NCBI RefSeq assembly: GCF_002531755.2 | Contig: NZ_CP035001.1 | Coordinates: 124,001 to 188,000 of the forward strand | Source: Rhizobium acidisoli | GTDB lineage: Bacteria; Pseudomonadota; Alphaproteobacteria; Rhizobiales; Rhizobiaceae | Reading direction: 5' to 3' | Length of the DNA: 64,000 nt | Shown here: piece by piece, positions 54,105-63,895 of the stretch | Layout: each line of letters opens with the position of its first letter | How positions within the stretch are numbered: the first letter of the stretch is position 1 | Made by a program: the position numbers and the translations under genes | Notes under the pieces: model-generated | What the model was told of the DNA's origin: nothing | The model's input: the letters and a program-made list of their open reading frames with translations, nothing else | Databases searched by the model: none

Positions 54105-54917
54105 ATGCACGAACGCGAACGCCATCGCATCATCTTAAGCGCTGTTCAGGAAAAGTCCGTAGTGACGATCCAGGACATTGCCGAGCTGACGGAAGCTTCC
54201 GAAGCGACAATCCGGCGCGACATTGCGGCTCTTCATGTGCAGGGCAAGATCCGTCGGGTCCGCGGCGGCGCCGAGGCAGTGCATCCGCCGCAACTCGGCA
54301 ATCTTGCCGGTCGGCCCTTCCGGGTTTCAGAATCAGTCAACATCGATAAAAAACGTGCAATTGCCCGCGCAGCCGTCGATCTCTGCGAAGCGGGTGATGC
54401 CATCATCATCAATGGCGGCACGACGACCTTCCAGATGGTGCATTACATGGCCGGCCATCGCCTGCAGGTGATGACCAATTCTTTTGCCATCGCCGAACAT
54501 CTGGTCAAACATTCCAAAAACACGGTGACGGTGCCGGGCGGCGCGATCTATCGCGAGCAGAGCCTCATCCTGTCGCCTTTCGACAATGATGCGATCCGCA
54601 ATTTTTATGCGCGGCGCATGTTCATCGGCGCCCAGGGTGTCGGCCCGCTCGGCATCATGGAGGCGGATGCCCTGATCATCCAGAGCGAGCAGAAGCTGAT
54701 GCACCAGGCCGACGAACTCGTCGTCATGGTCGATTCAAGCAAATTCAATCGCCGGTCGAGCCTTATTCTCTGCGCGCTCGACCGCGTTTCTGTGATCATC
54801 ACCGATGACGGGATTTCTGACGAGGCGGCTCGCATGATCGAGACTGCCGGCGTCCGGCTCGTTGTCGCAAGCCCGGTGGCCCAGGCTGTGAGGGAGGATT
54901 CCTCGTCGGTCGCATGA
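54105..54917 (+). CDS. rhaR: DeoR-family regulator of rhamnose catabolism
   Basis: 270 residues from ATG 54105 with GAGGAGG upstream; an earlier ATG at 54072 is poorer. The N-terminal winged helix is RHRIILSAVQEKSVVTIQDIAELTEASEATIRRDIAALHVQGKIRRVRGGAEA. The sugar-phosphate-type sensor domain contains AIIINGGTTTFQMVHYM, GPLGIMEADALIIQSEQKLM and VVMVDSSKF. It is known in R. leguminosarum as the negative regulator of the rha genes. First gene of the rhaRSTPQUK transcript. Confidence 0.95.
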   Translation: MHERERHRIILSAVQEKSVVTIQDIAELTEASEATIRRDIAALHVQGKIRRVRGGAEAVHPPQLGNLAGRPFRVSESVNIDKKRAIARAAVDLCEAGDAIIINGGTTTFQMVHYMAGHRLQVMTNSFAIAEHLVKHSKNTVTVPGGAIYREQSLILSPFDNDAIRNFYARRMFIGAQGVGPLGIMEADALIIQSEQKLMHQADELVVMVDSSKFNRRSSLILCALDRVSVIITDDGISDEAARMIETAGVRLVVASPVAQAVREDSSSVA

Positions 54918-54963
54918 GGCGCCGCCGAGGTGTGGAAGTCTAATCTTTAAGGGAGGAAAGTAC

Positions 54964-55959
54964 ATGAAACTCGCAAAGACACTTGCGCTCGGCGTCGCGC
55001 TCGCCGTCGCCATGATGGCCGGCACTGCCAGCGCCAAGGACATCAAGATCGGCCTCGTCGTGAAGTCGCTCGGCAACGGCTTCTTCGACGCCGCCAACAA
55101 GGGCGCCCAGGAAGCCGCCAAGGAACTCGGCGGCGTTGAGGTCATCTACACCGGTCCGACGTCGACGACGGCCGAAGGCCAGATCGAAGTCATCAACTCG
55201 CTGATCGCCCAGGGCGTCGACGCCATCGCCGTCTCGGCCAACGATCCGGATGCGCTCGTTCCGGCGCTGAAGAAGGCGACCCAGCGCGGCATCAAGGTCA
55301 TCTCCTGGGATTCCGGCGTCGCGCCGGAAGGCCGTATCCTGCAGCTGAACCCCTCGTCCAACGAGCTGATCGGCAAAATGTGCCTAACGCTGGTCAAGGA
55401 CCATCTCGACGGCGGCAAGGGTGACTTCGCCATTCTGTCGGCAACCACCACCTCGACCAACCAGAACATCTGGATCGACCAGATGAAGAAGCAGCTCAAG
55501 GATTTCCCGGGCCTCAACCTCGTCACCACGGTTTACGGCGACGACCTCTCGGACAAGTCCTATCGTGAAGCCGAAGGCCTGCTGAAGTCGAACCCGAACG
55601 TCAAGGTCATCGTCGCTCCGACGACGGTCGGCGTTCTCGCCGCTTCCAAGGTCGTCGAAGACAAGGGTCTTGTCGGCAAGGTCTACGTCACCGGCCTCGG
55701 CCTGCCGTCCGAAATGGCCGGCGCGATCAAGTCGGGCGCCACGAAGGAATTCGCCATCTGGAACCCGATCGACCTCGGCTATTCCGCAACGCAGATCGCC
55801 TATCACCTGGCAAAGGGTGATGCCGATGGCAAGCCGGGCAGCGAAATCGAAGCCGGCCGCATGGGCAAGATCAAGATCGGCGACAACGGCGAAGCCGCCA
55901 TGGCTGATCCCTTCGTCTACAATGCCTCGAACATCGACCAGTTCTCCAAGGTCTTCTGA
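54964..55959 (+). CDS. rhaS: Rhamnose ABC transporter substrate-binding protein
   Basis: 331 residues with a signal peptide (MKLAKTLALGVALAVAMMAGTASA). It is a periplasmic sugar-binding protein of the Peripla_BP_4/RbsB type: IKIGLVVKSLGNGFFDAANKGAQEAAKELG, VDAIAVSANDPDALVPALKKA, GIKVISWDSGV and AIWNPIDLGYSATQIAYHLAKG. It delivers L-rhamnose to RhaT-RhaP-RhaQ. GGGAGG precedes the ATG. A strong hairpin after the gene could raise its message level above that of the membrane components. Confidence 0.95.
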   Translation: MKLAKTLALGVALAVAMMAGTASAKDIKIGLVVKSLGNGFFDAANKGAQEAAKELGGVEVIYTGPTSTTAEGQIEVINSLIAQGVDAIAVSANDPDALVPALKKATQRGIKVISWDSGVAPEGRILQLNPSSNELIGKMCLTLVKDHLDGGKGDFAILSATTTSTNQNIWIDQMKKQLKDFPGLNLVTTVYGDDLSDKSYREAEGLLKSNPNVKVIVAPTTVGVLAASKVVEDKGLVGKVYVTGLGLPSEMAGAIKSGATKEFAIWNPIDLGYSATQIAYHLAKGDADGKPGSEIEAGRMGKIKIGDNGEAAMADPFVYNASNIDQFSKVF

Positions 55960-55978
55960 TCCGGAGCCGACGAATAAG

Positions 55979-56003
55979 ATCCCGGCGGCCTTGCTGCCGG
56001 GAT
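55979..56003 (+). promoter_or_regulatory. Hairpin between rhaS and rhaT
   Basis: ATCCCGGCGGC (55979-55989) pairs with GCTGCCGGGAT (55993-56003) with one wobble pair and a three-base loop, followed by TTTCCCTTTC. It is placed like the partial terminators or message-end stabilisers behind binding-protein genes. Confidence 0.65.
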
Positions 56004-56031
56004 TTCCCTTTCGACATTTGGTAGAAATCTG

Positions 56032-57567
56032 ATGAACGCCGCCTTTCAACAAACCGTCACGGACAGCAAAACCGGCGATGCGCCCGCTATTCTGGAAATG
56101 CGCGGCATCTCCCAGATCTTTCCGGGCGTGAAGGCGCTCGACAATGTCAGCATCGCCCTTCATCCCGGCACGGTGACGGCGCTGATCGGTGAAAACGGCG
56201 CCGGCAAGTCGACGCTTGTCAAGATCCTGACTGGCATCTACCGGCCGAACGAAGGCGAGATCCTGGTCGACGGCCGGCCGACGAGTTTTGCCAGCGCCCA
56301 GGCGGCGATCGATGCCGGGGTTACTGCCATCCATCAGGAAACCGTGCTTTTCGACGAGCTGACGGTTGCCGAAAACATCTTCCTCGGCCATGCGCCGCGC
56401 ACCCGCTTTCGCACCATCGACTGGCAGGCGATGAACAACCGCTCGAAGGCGCTGCTCATCGCCCTCGAAAGCAACATCGATCCGACGATCCGGCTCAAGG
56501 ACCTCTCCATTGCGCAGCGCCATCTGGTGGCGATTGCCCGCGCTCTGTCGATCGAGGCCCGCATCGTCATCATGGACGAGCCGACCGCCGCCCTTTCGCG
56601 CAAGGAAATCGACGATCTCTTCCGCATCGTCCGCGGCCTGAAGGAACAGGGCAAGGCGATCCTCTTCATCAGCCACAAGTTCGACGAAGTTTATGAAATC
56701 GCCGACGATTTCGTCGTCTTCCGCGACGGCCGCGCCATCGGCCAGGGGCGGCTCAAGGACACGCCGCAGGACGAGATCGTCCGCATGATGGTCGGCCGCG
56801 ACGTCGAAAACGCCTTTCCGAAGATCGATGTCGCCATTGGCGGTCCGGTCCTGGAGATCCGCAACTACAGCCACCGCACCGAATTCCGCGACATTTCCTT
56901 CACCCTGCGCAAGGGCGAGATTCTCGGCATTTACGGGCTGATCGGCGCCGGCCGCTCGGAATTGTCCCAGTCCCTCTTCGGCATCACCCGGCCGCTCTCC
57001 GGCACGATGATGCTCGAGGGCCAGGAGATCGCCATCCATTCGCCGCAGGACGCGATCCGCGCCGGCATCGTCTACGTGCCGGAAGAACGCGGCCGCCACG
57101 GGCTGGCGCTGCCGATGCCGATCTTCCAGAACATGACGCTGCCCTCGCTCACCCGCACCTCGCGCCGCGGTTTCCTCAGGGCGGCAGAAGAATTCGCGCT
57201 CGCCCGCAAATATGCCGAGCGGCTGGATCTGCGCGCCGCCGCGCTTTCCGTGCCGGTCGGCACGCTGTCGGGCGGCAACCAGCAGAAGGTCGTCATCGGC
57301 AAATGGCTGGCGACGTCGCCGAAGGTCATCATTCTCGACGAGCCCACAAAGGGCATCGACATCGGCTCGAAGGCGGCCGTGCACGGCTTTATCAGCGAAC
57401 TCGCCGCCGAAGGCCTGTCGATCATCATGGTCTCTTCCGAACTGCCCGAGATCATCGGCATGTCGGACCGGGTTCTGGTGATGAAGGAAGGGCTCGCCGC
57501 CGGAATTTTCGAACGCGCCGAACTGTCGCCGGAAGCGCTGGTGCGCGCCGCCACCGGCAATGCATGA
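56032..57567 (+). CDS. rhaT: Rhamnose ABC transporter ATP-binding protein
   Basis: 511 residues with two ABC domains, as in RbsA/XylG. The first domain has Walker A GENGAGKST, signature LSIAQRHL, Walker B IVIMDEPTAALS. The second has the degenerate P-loop GLIGAGRSE, signature LSGGNQQK and VIILDEPTKGID. In Rhizobium rhaT names this ATPase, not the E. coli rhamnose permease of the same symbol. It couples ATP hydrolysis to rhamnose uptake and is followed nine bases later by the first permease gene. Confidence 0.95.
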   Translation: MNAAFQQTVTDSKTGDAPAILEMRGISQIFPGVKALDNVSIALHPGTVTALIGENGAGKSTLVKILTGIYRPNEGEILVDGRPTSFASAQAAIDAGVTAIHQETVLFDELTVAENIFLGHAPRTRFRTIDWQAMNNRSKALLIALESNIDPTIRLKDLSIAQRHLVAIARALSIEARIVIMDEPTAALSRKEIDDLFRIVRGLKEQGKAILFISHKFDEVYEIADDFVVFRDGRAIGQGRLKDTPQDEIVRMMVGRDVENAFPKIDVAIGGPVLEIRNYSHRTEFRDISFTLRKGEILGIYGLIGAGRSELSQSLFGITRPLSGTMMLEGQEIAIHSPQDAIRAGIVYVPEERGRHGLALPMPIFQNMTLPSLTRTSRRGFLRAAEEFALARKYAERLDLRAAALSVPVGTLSGGNQQKVVIGKWLATSPKVIILDEPTKGIDIGSKAAVHGFISELAAEGLSIIMVSSELPEIIGMSDRVLVMKEGLAAGIFERAELSPEALVRAATGNA

Positions 57568-57576
57568 GGTAGAAGC

Positions 57577-58578
57577 ATGGCAAGACTGATCAGAAAACGC
57601 GAAACCCTGCTGTTCCTCATCATCGTCGTGATGATCGCGATCTTTTCGACGCGGGCTGCGGATTTCGCCACGCCGGACAATCTCGCCGGCATCTTCAACG
57701 ACACCTCGATCCTGATCATCCTGGCGCTGGCGCAGATGACGGTGATCCTGACGAAATCGATCGACCTGTCGGTCGCCGCCAATCTCGCCTTTACCGGCAT
57801 GGCGATCGCGATGATGAATGCCGCTTATCCCGATCTGCCGCTCGTCGTGCTGATCCTGATGGCCATCGTCATCGGCGCCTGTCTCGGCGCGATCAACGGC
57901 TTTCTCGTCTGGGCGCTGGAAATCCCGCCGATCGTCGTCACCCTCGGCACGCTCACCATCTATCGCGGCATGGCCTTCGTGCTCTCCGGCGGCGCCTGGG
58001 TCAACGCCCATCAGATGACCCCCATCTTCCTGTCGGTGCCGCGCATGCCGATCCTCGGCCTGCCGGTTCTCGGCTGGGTCGGCATCGTCATCGTGCTGCT
58101 GATGTATGTGCTGCTTCGATATACCCAGTTCGGCCGCTCGGCCTATGCGACCGGCGGCAATCCGACCGCGGCCGTCTATGCCGGCATCGATACGGGCTGG
58201 ACCAAATTCCTCGCCTTCGTTCTCTCCGGCGCGCTCGCCGGGCTTTCGAGCTATCTCTGGGTATCGCGTTATGCCGTCGCCTATGTCGATATCGCCAACG
58301 GCTTCGAGCTAGACAGCGTGGCGGCCTGCGTGATCGGCGGCATCTCGATTGCCGGTGGCGTCGGCTCGGTCGCCGGCACCGTGCTCGGCGCGCTCTTCCT
58401 CGGCGTCATCAAGAATGCGCTGCCGGTGATCGGCATTTCACCCTTCACCCAGATGGCGATCTCCGGAACCGTCATCATTCTCGCCGTCGCCTTCAACGCC
58501 CGGCGTGAACGCAACCGGGGCCGCATCATCCTGCGCGACCGCGCCGCAGCCGAGATTAAAACGGAGGCCGCAGCATGA
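57577..58578 (+). CDS. rhaP: Rhamnose ABC transporter permease
   Basis: 333 residues with 8-10 membrane segments, of the RbsC/AraH type. It includes IILALAQMTVILTKSIDLSVAANLAFTGM near the start, LVWALEIPPIVVTLGTLTIYRGMAF in the middle and DSVAACVIGGISIAGGVGSVAGTVLGALFLGVI near the end. It pairs with RhaQ to form the channel. The stop overlaps the rhaQ ATG. Confidence 0.95.
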   Translation: MARLIRKRETLLFLIIVVMIAIFSTRAADFATPDNLAGIFNDTSILIILALAQMTVILTKSIDLSVAANLAFTGMAIAMMNAAYPDLPLVVLILMAIVIGACLGAINGFLVWALEIPPIVVTLGTLTIYRGMAFVLSGGAWVNAHQMTPIFLSVPRMPILGLPVLGWVGIVIVLLMYVLLRYTQFGRSAYATGGNPTAAVYAGIDTGWTKFLAFVLSGALAGLSSYLWVSRYAVAYVDIANGFELDSVAACVIGGISIAGGVGSVAGTVLGALFLGVIKNALPVIGISPFTQMAISGTVIILAVAFNARRERNRGRIILRDRAAAEIKTEAAA

Positions 58579-59582
58579 GCACCGTGTCCACACCTGAGAA
58601 GCGGGTCATCCCCGATCGCCTCGGCACGCCGCTGCGCCGCATCGTCGCCAGTTGGGAAGTGCTGCTCTTTGGCGTCGCCGTCCTGATCTTCATCTTCAAT
58701 TCCCTGGCCTCGCCCTATTTCCTCGATGCCTGGAACCTCTCCGACGCCACCTTCAACTTCACCGAAAAGGCAATGATCGCCTTCGCCATGGCGCTGCTGG
58801 TCATCTCAGGCGAGATCGACCTGTCGGTCGCTGCGATCATTGCGCTCGCATCGACGGCAATGGGAGCCGCAGCCCAGCTCGGCGTCGGCACGCCGGGCCT
58901 GGTGCTGATCGGCATCGGCACCGGCCTTGTCTGCGGCATCTTCAACGGCGTCCTGGTCTCGGTGCTGAAACTGCCGTCGATCGTCGTCACCATCGGCACG
59001 ATGAGCCTTTTCCGCGGCATTTCCTATATCGTGCTCGGCGATCAGGCCTATGGCAAATATCCCGCCGACTTCGCCTATTTCGGCCAGGGTTATTTCGTCT
59101 GGGTGTTCTCCTTCGAATTCGTGCTGTTCATCGTGCTGGCGATCCTCTTCGCCATCCTGCTGCATGCGACGAATTTCGGCCGGCAGGTCTATGCGATCGG
59201 CAATAACGACTTCGCCGCCCGCTTCTCCGGCATCCCGGTCGAGCGCGTCAAATTCATCCTCTTCCTGTTGACCGGCATCATGAGCGGCATCGCCGCCGTC
59301 TGCCTGACTTCGCGCCTCGGCTCGACCCGGCCGTCGATCGCGCAAGGCTGGGAGCTCGAAGTCGTCACCATGGTCGTGCTCGGCGGCATCTCGATCCTCG
59401 GCGGCTCCGGCACGATCGGCGGCGTCGTCATCGCGGCCTTCGTCATGGGCCTCGTCACTTTCGGCCTCGGCCTGCTGAACGTGCCCGGCATCGTCATGTC
59501 GATCTTCATCGGCCTGCTGCTCATCATCACCATCGCGATCCCGATCATCGCCCGTCGCATCAAGCTCATGAGCTCCCGATGA
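58575..59582 (+). CDS. rhaQ: Rhamnose ABC transporter permease
   Basis: 335 residues, homologous in build to RhaP. Corresponding motifs are [49 protein letters not shown] and [29 protein letters not shown]. Second channel subunit. ATGA overlaps join it to rhaP on one side and rhaU on the other. Confidence 0.95.
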   Translation: MSTVSTPEKRVIPDRLGTPLRRIVASWEVLLFGVAVLIFIFNSLASPYFLDAWNLSDATFNFTEKAMIAFAMALLVISGEIDLSVAAIIALASTAMGAAAQLGVGTPGLVLIGIGTGLVCGIFNGVLVSVLKLPSIVVTIGTMSLFRGISYIVLGDQAYGKYPADFAYFGQGYFVWVFSFEFVLFIVLAILFAILLHATNFGRQVYAIGNNDFAARFSGIPVERVKFILFLLTGIMSGIAAVCLTSRLGSTRPSIAQGWELEVVTMVVLGGISILGGSGTIGGVVIAAFVMGLVTFGLGLLNVPGIVMSIFIGLLLIITIAIPIIARRIKLMSSR

Positions 59583-59896
59583 CTGAAAAACACGCCTTCA
59601 AGATGCAGCTCAATCCCGGCATGGAAGCCGAATACCGCAAGCGGCATGACGAGATCTGGCCGGAACTGGTCGATCTCCTGCATAAGTCGGGCGCCAGCGA
59701 TTATTCCATCCATCTCGACCGTCAGACCAACACGCTGTTCGGCGTGTTGACGCGGCCGGCCGACCACACGATGGCGAGCCTGCCGGAACATCCGGTCATG
59801 AAGAAATGGTGGGCGCATATGGCCGACATCATGGCGACGAATCCGGACAATTCGCCTGTTCAAAGCGACCTCGTCACCCTCTTTCATATGCCATGA
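59579..59896 (+). CDS. rhaU: L-rhamnose mutarotase
   Basis: 105 residues, the normal size. Family landmarks are [41 protein letters not shown], with the active-site His and Tyr region, and [15 protein letters not shown]. It interconverts the alpha and beta anomers of L-rhamnose. Coupled by ATGA overlaps to rhaQ and rhaK. Confidence 0.96.
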   Translation: MTEKHAFKMQLNPGMEAEYRKRHDEIWPELVDLLHKSGASDYSIHLDRQTNTLFGVLTRPADHTMASLPEHPVMKKWWAHMADIMATNPDNSPVQSDLVTLFHMP

Positions 59897-61272
59897 CTGC
59901 TCCCTCCTATCGCCGCATCGCCGTACTCGACATCGGCAAGACCAATGCCAAGGTCGTCGTGCTCGACAGCGCGACGGGCGCCGAGATTGCCGTCCTGAAA
60001 CGGCCGAACGTTGCGATCAAGACCGGCCCCTACCCGCATTACGACATAGAGGCTCTCTGGTCCTTCGCGCTCGATGCACTGAAGAGCCTGGCGCGGGAAC
60101 CGGGCTTCGACGCCATTTCGATCACCACCCATGGCGCCGCAGCCGCCCTGCTCGATCGGCACGGTGGGCTCGCCATGCCTGTGATCGACTACGAACATGA
60201 ATATCCCGAGGCGATCCGCGATGCCTATACGGCCTTGCGCCCCGCCTTCGACGAAACCTTCTCGCCGCGGCTTACGATGGGTCTCAATGTCGGCGCACAG
60301 CTGCACTACCAGAAGACTGCCTTCCCCGAGGCGTTCGCCGGGGTCGCCACTATCCTCACCTATGCGCAATACTGGACGGCACGGCTGACCGGGGTCGCCG
60401 CCAATGAGCTGACCTCGCTCGGCTGCCACACCGACCTCTGGAAACCTAGGACGGGCGACTATTCCTCGCTCGTCGACAGGCTCGGCATCCGCGCGCTGAT
60501 GGCGCCGATCCGCTCCGCCTTCGATGCGCTCGGCCCGGTCCTGCCCGGGATCGCCGAAGAGCTCGAGCTTGCCGCACCGATGCCGGTCTATTGCGGCATT
60601 CACGATTCCAACGCCTCGCTGCTGCCGCATCTGGTCCATCGGGAAGCACCCTTCGCCGTCGTCTCCACTGGCACCTGGGTCATCAATTTCGGCGTCGGCG
60701 GCGATCTCGATCACCTCGATGCCAAACGCGATGCGCTCGCCAATATCGATGCCTATGGCCGGGCCGTCCCCTCTTCGCGTTTCATGGGCGGGCGGGAATT
60801 CGAGATCCTTTCGGCCGAGATCGGTCCCGTCGATGAAAAGGCCGCGCAGGCAGCGATCGGCCGCGTGATCGAAAAGGGCATGATGCTGCTGCCCAACATC
60901 GCCCCCGGCTCCGGACCTTTTCCCGGCAAGGCAAGCCGCTGGATCGGCGCCGAAGGAGCGAGCCGCGAGGAGCGCCATGCCGCCGCATGCCTCTATCTCG
61001 CTTTGATGACCGATGCCTGCCTCGGACTGATCGGCGCCAAAGGCCCTGTTATCGTCGAGGGTCCCTTTGCGCTCAACGAGACCTATCTGAAGCTGCTTGC
61101 CGCCCTTGCCGGCCGCGAGGTGCTTGCCCTTCCCGGCTCGACCGGCACCAGCCAGGGTGCTGCCCTTCTCACCGGCATCCGGCCGGTATCCGGCGCCGAA
61201 ACGCATGTTCCACCTGTTGAGGTCGCGGGGCTCGCTGCTTATCGCGACCGCTGGTACGCGGCGATGGAATAA
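59893..61272 (+). CDS. rhaK: Rhamnose kinase, FGGY family
   Basis: 459 residues from ATG 59893, overlapping the rhaU stop. It has the sugar-kinase actin-like fold: [17 protein letters not shown] at the start, [35 protein letters not shown] and [14 protein letters not shown] at the ATP-binding end. It phosphorylates the imported sugar. Work in R. leguminosarum showed that rhamnose transport also depends on RhaK. Last recognised gene of the rha operon. Confidence 0.95.
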   Translation: MTAPSYRRIAVLDIGKTNAKVVVLDSATGAEIAVLKRPNVAIKTGPYPHYDIEALWSFALDALKSLAREPGFDAISITTHGAAAALLDRHGGLAMPVIDYEHEYPEAIRDAYTALRPAFDETFSPRLTMGLNVGAQLHYQKTAFPEAFAGVATILTYAQYWTARLTGVAANELTSLGCHTDLWKPRTGDYSSLVDRLGIRALMAPIRSAFDALGPVLPGIAEELELAAPMPVYCGIHDSNASLLPHLVHREAPFAVVSTGTWVINFGVGGDLDHLDAKRDALANIDAYGRAVPSSRFMGGREFEILSAEIGPVDEKAAQAAIGRVIEKGMMLLPNIAPGSGPFPGKASRWIGAEGASREERHAAACLYLALMTDACLGLIGAKGPVIVEGPFALNETYLKLLAALAGREVLALPGSTGTSQGAALLTGIRPVSGAETHVPPVEVAGLAAYRDRWYAAME

Positions 61273-61361
61273 GAGCTTTTCCAATTACGGCTCAACAACG
61301 CCCTTGCTCGCCCCTGCCTTACCGTTAGTGTGCCCCTCGAAAATCAATTCGAGGAGACAGC

Positions 61362-62120
61362 ATGACAGAGACATTCGATCCGGGCGCGCTCGCGGCCCGG
61401 CTTCATAGCCTGCGCCAGGCCGGCCGGCAGGAGGAAACCGGCACTTTCACGCTGCCGGCCGATCTGCATCAGGCGATGGAGGCCCAGAATTTCCTGACTG
61501 CCGCCGACGGCATTTCCAGCAATGCCTGGAAGGTGACGGTCTCGCCGCAAGGCCAGGCGGTCACCGGTCCGCTGCATCCCTACGCCGAGGCCGCCTCGGG
61601 CGCCAGCATCCCCTGGTACCCGGGCATGAAATTCGAAACCGAGATCGCCGTGCGCTTCGGCAGGGATCTGCCGATCCGCACCGGCACTCCCTATAGCCGC
61701 GCCGACGTGGTCGAGGCGATCTCCGCCGTCCATCTCGGCGCCGAGCTGCTGGTCAGCGCCGTCAAGGAAGGCGGCAGCGTCTCCTTTCTGCTGTTTACAT
61801 CAGACCGCCTCGGCAATAGCGGCTATGTGCTTGGCCCGAAGCTCGACAAAAGCGCTGTCGATACCGCCGGTGGCACGCCGCTCAAGGTCACCCATGCCGG
61901 CCGCACGATCTATGACGGCCCGGCCCAGCATCCGAAGGGCGATGTTCTCACCTGGCTGATCGATTACGCCAATGACGGTCTGCGCCCCGAGACATCGCTG
62001 AAGGCAGGCGCGCTGATCACCACAGGCACGTTGAGCGGCGCGATCGAACTGACTGAACCTGGCGATATCGATATTCTGTTCGGGGACAGCAGACTGCACT
62101 TTTCCGTGTCAAAGGGTTAA
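61362..62120 (+). CDS. 2-keto-4-pentenoate hydratase-like protein (FAH superfamily)
   Basis: 252 residues. Hydratase-type motifs are GISSNAWKVTVSPQG, FETEIAVRFGRDLP with a metal Glu, DVVEAISAVHLGAELLV and the closing LKAGALITTGTLSGAIELTEPGDI. Enzymes of this fold hydrate or decarboxylate 2-oxo acids in aromatic or sugar acid breakdown. It lies 89 bases behind rhaK and may be read through from the rha operon, but there is no proven link to rhamnose. Confidence 0.88.
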   Translation: MTETFDPGALAARLHSLRQAGRQEETGTFTLPADLHQAMEAQNFLTAADGISSNAWKVTVSPQGQAVTGPLHPYAEAASGASIPWYPGMKFETEIAVRFGRDLPIRTGTPYSRADVVEAISAVHLGAELLVSAVKEGGSVSFLLFTSDRLGNSGYVLGPKLDKSAVDTAGGTPLKVTHAGRTIYDGPAQHPKGDVLTWLIDYANDGLRPETSLKAGALITTGTLSGAIELTEPGDIDILFGDSRLHFSVSKG

Positions 62121-62166
62121 TGTCCGAAACGTAAGTTGACAATTCCGGTTTAGTTTTGCAGGGAAA

Positions 62167-62190
62167 GGGAGGGCTCGCCCTCCCGAGCCC
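62167..62190 (+). promoter_or_regulatory. Two mutually exclusive leader hairpins before the ABC ATPase gene
   Basis: GGGAGGGC (62167-62174) can pair with GCCCTCCC (62177-62184). Alternatively GGGCTCG (62171-62177) can pair with CGAGCCC (62184-62190) across a six-base loop. The two share bases and cannot form together. They stand about 30 bases before the ATG at 62219. No T run follows. Confidence 0.4.
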
Positions 62191-62218
62191 GTTCGCAGCG
62201 CCGAACCTGGAGCAGACC

Positions 62219-62998
62219 ATGCCTTCGCCTTTCCTTGCCCTGTCGGGAATCGAATATGCCATCGGGCCGAAATCCATTCTGCATGGCATCGACCTGACGC
62301 TCGAGCAGCGCCGCATCTACGGTCTGGTGGGGCCGAACGGCTCCGGCAAGAGCACGCTTTTGAAGATCATCGCCCGCCAGGTTGCGGCGAAGTCCGGCGC
62401 CATCGCCTTTGGCGGCAAGCCGGCCGGTGATTGGGGCGCGCGCGAATTTGCCCGGCACGTCGCCTATATGCCGCAATTTACGCCGGCAACCGACGGCATG
62501 ACCGTGCGGGAACTGATCGCGCTCGGCCGTTTTCCCTGGCACGGCACGCTCGGCCGCTTCACCGCCACCGATCGCAACAAGGTCGAGGAAGCGATCGTCC
62601 GCACCGAGCTCGAGAATTTTGCCGACCGTCTCGTCGCCAATATGTCCGGCGGCGAGCGTCAGCGCGCCTGGATCGCCATGATGCTCGCCCAGGACGCCCG
62701 TTGCCTGCTGCTGGACGAGCCGACGTCGGCGCTCGACCTCGCCCATCAGGCAAGCGTCCTCTCATTGGTGCAGGAGCTCAGCCACGAACGCGGGCTGACC
62801 GTGATCATCGTGCTGCACGACATCAACCTCGCTGCACGCTATTGCGACGCGATCGTCGCGCTCAACCGCGGCCGGATCACCGCCGAAGGCACGCCCACGG
62901 AGATCATGCAGACTGACAAGCTGCAGTCGATTTTCGGCGTTGGGATGGGCGTCTTTCCGCATCCGGTGCGCAACGAGCCGGTCAGCTATCTTCTATAG
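62219..62998 (+). CDS. Iron-siderophore/heme-type ABC transporter ATP-binding protein (FecE/FhuC-like)
   Basis: 259 residues from ATG 62219 with GGAG upstream. Walker A is GPNGSGKST, Q-loop YMPQF, signature MSGGERQR, Walker B CLLLDEPTSALD, then VLHDINLAARYCD. The segment MTVRELIALGRFPWHG is typical of siderophore-uptake ATPases. No binding-protein or permease gene is adjacent, so it may serve permeases encoded elsewhere. It ends six bases from the convergent dehydrogenase gene. Confidence 0.92.
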   Translation: MPSPFLALSGIEYAIGPKSILHGIDLTLEQRRIYGLVGPNGSGKSTLLKIIARQVAAKSGAIAFGGKPAGDWGAREFARHVAYMPQFTPATDGMTVRELIALGRFPWHGTLGRFTATDRNKVEEAIVRTELENFADRLVANMSGGERQRAWIAMMLAQDARCLLLDEPTSALDLAHQASVLSLVQELSHERGLTVIIVLHDINLAARYCDAIVALNRGRITAEGTPTEIMQTDKLQSIFGVGMGVFPHPVRNEPVSYLL

Positions 62999-63004
62999 TA
63001 TCGT

Positions 63005-63886
63005 CTACGGCTTTTCCCGGAACATCTCGATGATGGCGGAGAAATCCCGTCCGCCATTGCCTTGCTTTTCGAAGAGCGCAAAAAGCTGGGCCGCCTCTGC
63101 CCCCATCGGCGTTGACGCGCCGCTCGCCAGCGCCGCCTCCTGCGACAGTCTCAGATCCTTCAGCATCAGCGCCGCGGCAAAGCCCGGCTTGTAGTCGTTG
63201 TTCGCCGGCGACGTCGGCACCGGCCCGGGCACCGGGCAATAGGTATTGATCGACCAGCACTGACCGGATGAAGTCGAGGCGACGTCGAACAGCGCCTGGT
63301 GCGAGAGGCCGAGTTTTTCGGCGAGCACGAAGGCCTCGCAGACGCCGACCATCGAGATGCCGAGGATCATGTTGTTGCAGATCTTCGCCGCCTGGCCGGC
63401 ACCGGCCTCGCCGCAATGGACGATCTTCTTGCCCATCGCCTCGAGAATGGGTTTCGCCCTGGTGAAGGCCTCGTCCGAGCCGCCCGCCATGAAGGTGAGT
63501 GTGCCGGCGCTCGCCCCGCCGGTGCCGCCGGAGACGGGCGCGTCGAGCGACAGGCAGCTTGCGGCCTTGGCCATCTCATGCGCCTTGCGGCTGCTCTCGA
63601 CATCGATCGTCGAGCAATCGATGACCAGCGTGTCCTGCGCGGCGGTCTGCAGGATATCGGTCCAGGCCGTCAGCACATGCCTGCCCTGCGGCAGCATTGT
63701 GATGACGATCTCGGCGTCCTTGACCGCCTGACTGGCATGGCTTGCCGGTTTGACGCCGCCTTCCTCGGCCGCCTTCAGCACGGAGGCCGCGAGATCGAAG
63801 CCGAGGACCTCGTGATCCGATTTGACGAGATTGGCCGCCATCGGCCCGCCCATATTGCCAAGCCCGATGAATGCGATCCTTGCCAT
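63005..63886 (-). CDS. NAD(P)-dependent 3-hydroxyisobutyrate dehydrogenase-like oxidoreductase
   Basis: 293 residues, normal length. It has a Rossmann dinucleotide fold IAFIGLGNMGGPMAANL, the substrate-binding motif LDAPVSGGTGGASAGTLTFMAGG, and the catalytic Lys in GAGQAAKICNNMILG. It is MmsB-like and would oxidise 3-hydroxyisobutyrate in valine breakdown or a related beta-hydroxyacid. It follows the GMC oxidoreductase gene by nine bases on the same strand, with GGAGAAG as ribosome site, so the two form an operon. Confidence 0.93.
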   Translation of the reverse strand: MARIAFIGLGNMGGPMAANLVKSDHEVLGFDLAASVLKAAEEGGVKPASHASQAVKDAEIVITMLPQGRHVLTAWTDILQTAAQDTLVIDCSTIDVESSRKAHEMAKAASCLSLDAPVSGGTGGASAGTLTFMAGGSDEAFTRAKPILEAMGKKIVHCGEAGAGQAAKICNNMILGISMVGVCEAFVLAEKLGLSHQALFDVASTSSGQCWSINTYCPVPGPVPTSPANNDYKPGFAAALMLKDLRLSQEAALASGASTPMGAEAAQLFALFEKQGNGGRDFSAIIEMFREKP

Positions 63887-63895
63887 GGTCTTCTC

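Noticed and set aside
55384..58011. 875-codon frame antisense to rhaS, rhaT and rhaP
   Set aside because: It spans three well-recognised genes and their gaps, with a translation typical of an antisense shadow.
62121..62166. Iron-responsive (RirA or Irr) box before the siderophore-type ATPase gene
   Set aside because: No sequence close to a known iron-box pattern could be recognised; only a TTGACA-like hexamer is visible.
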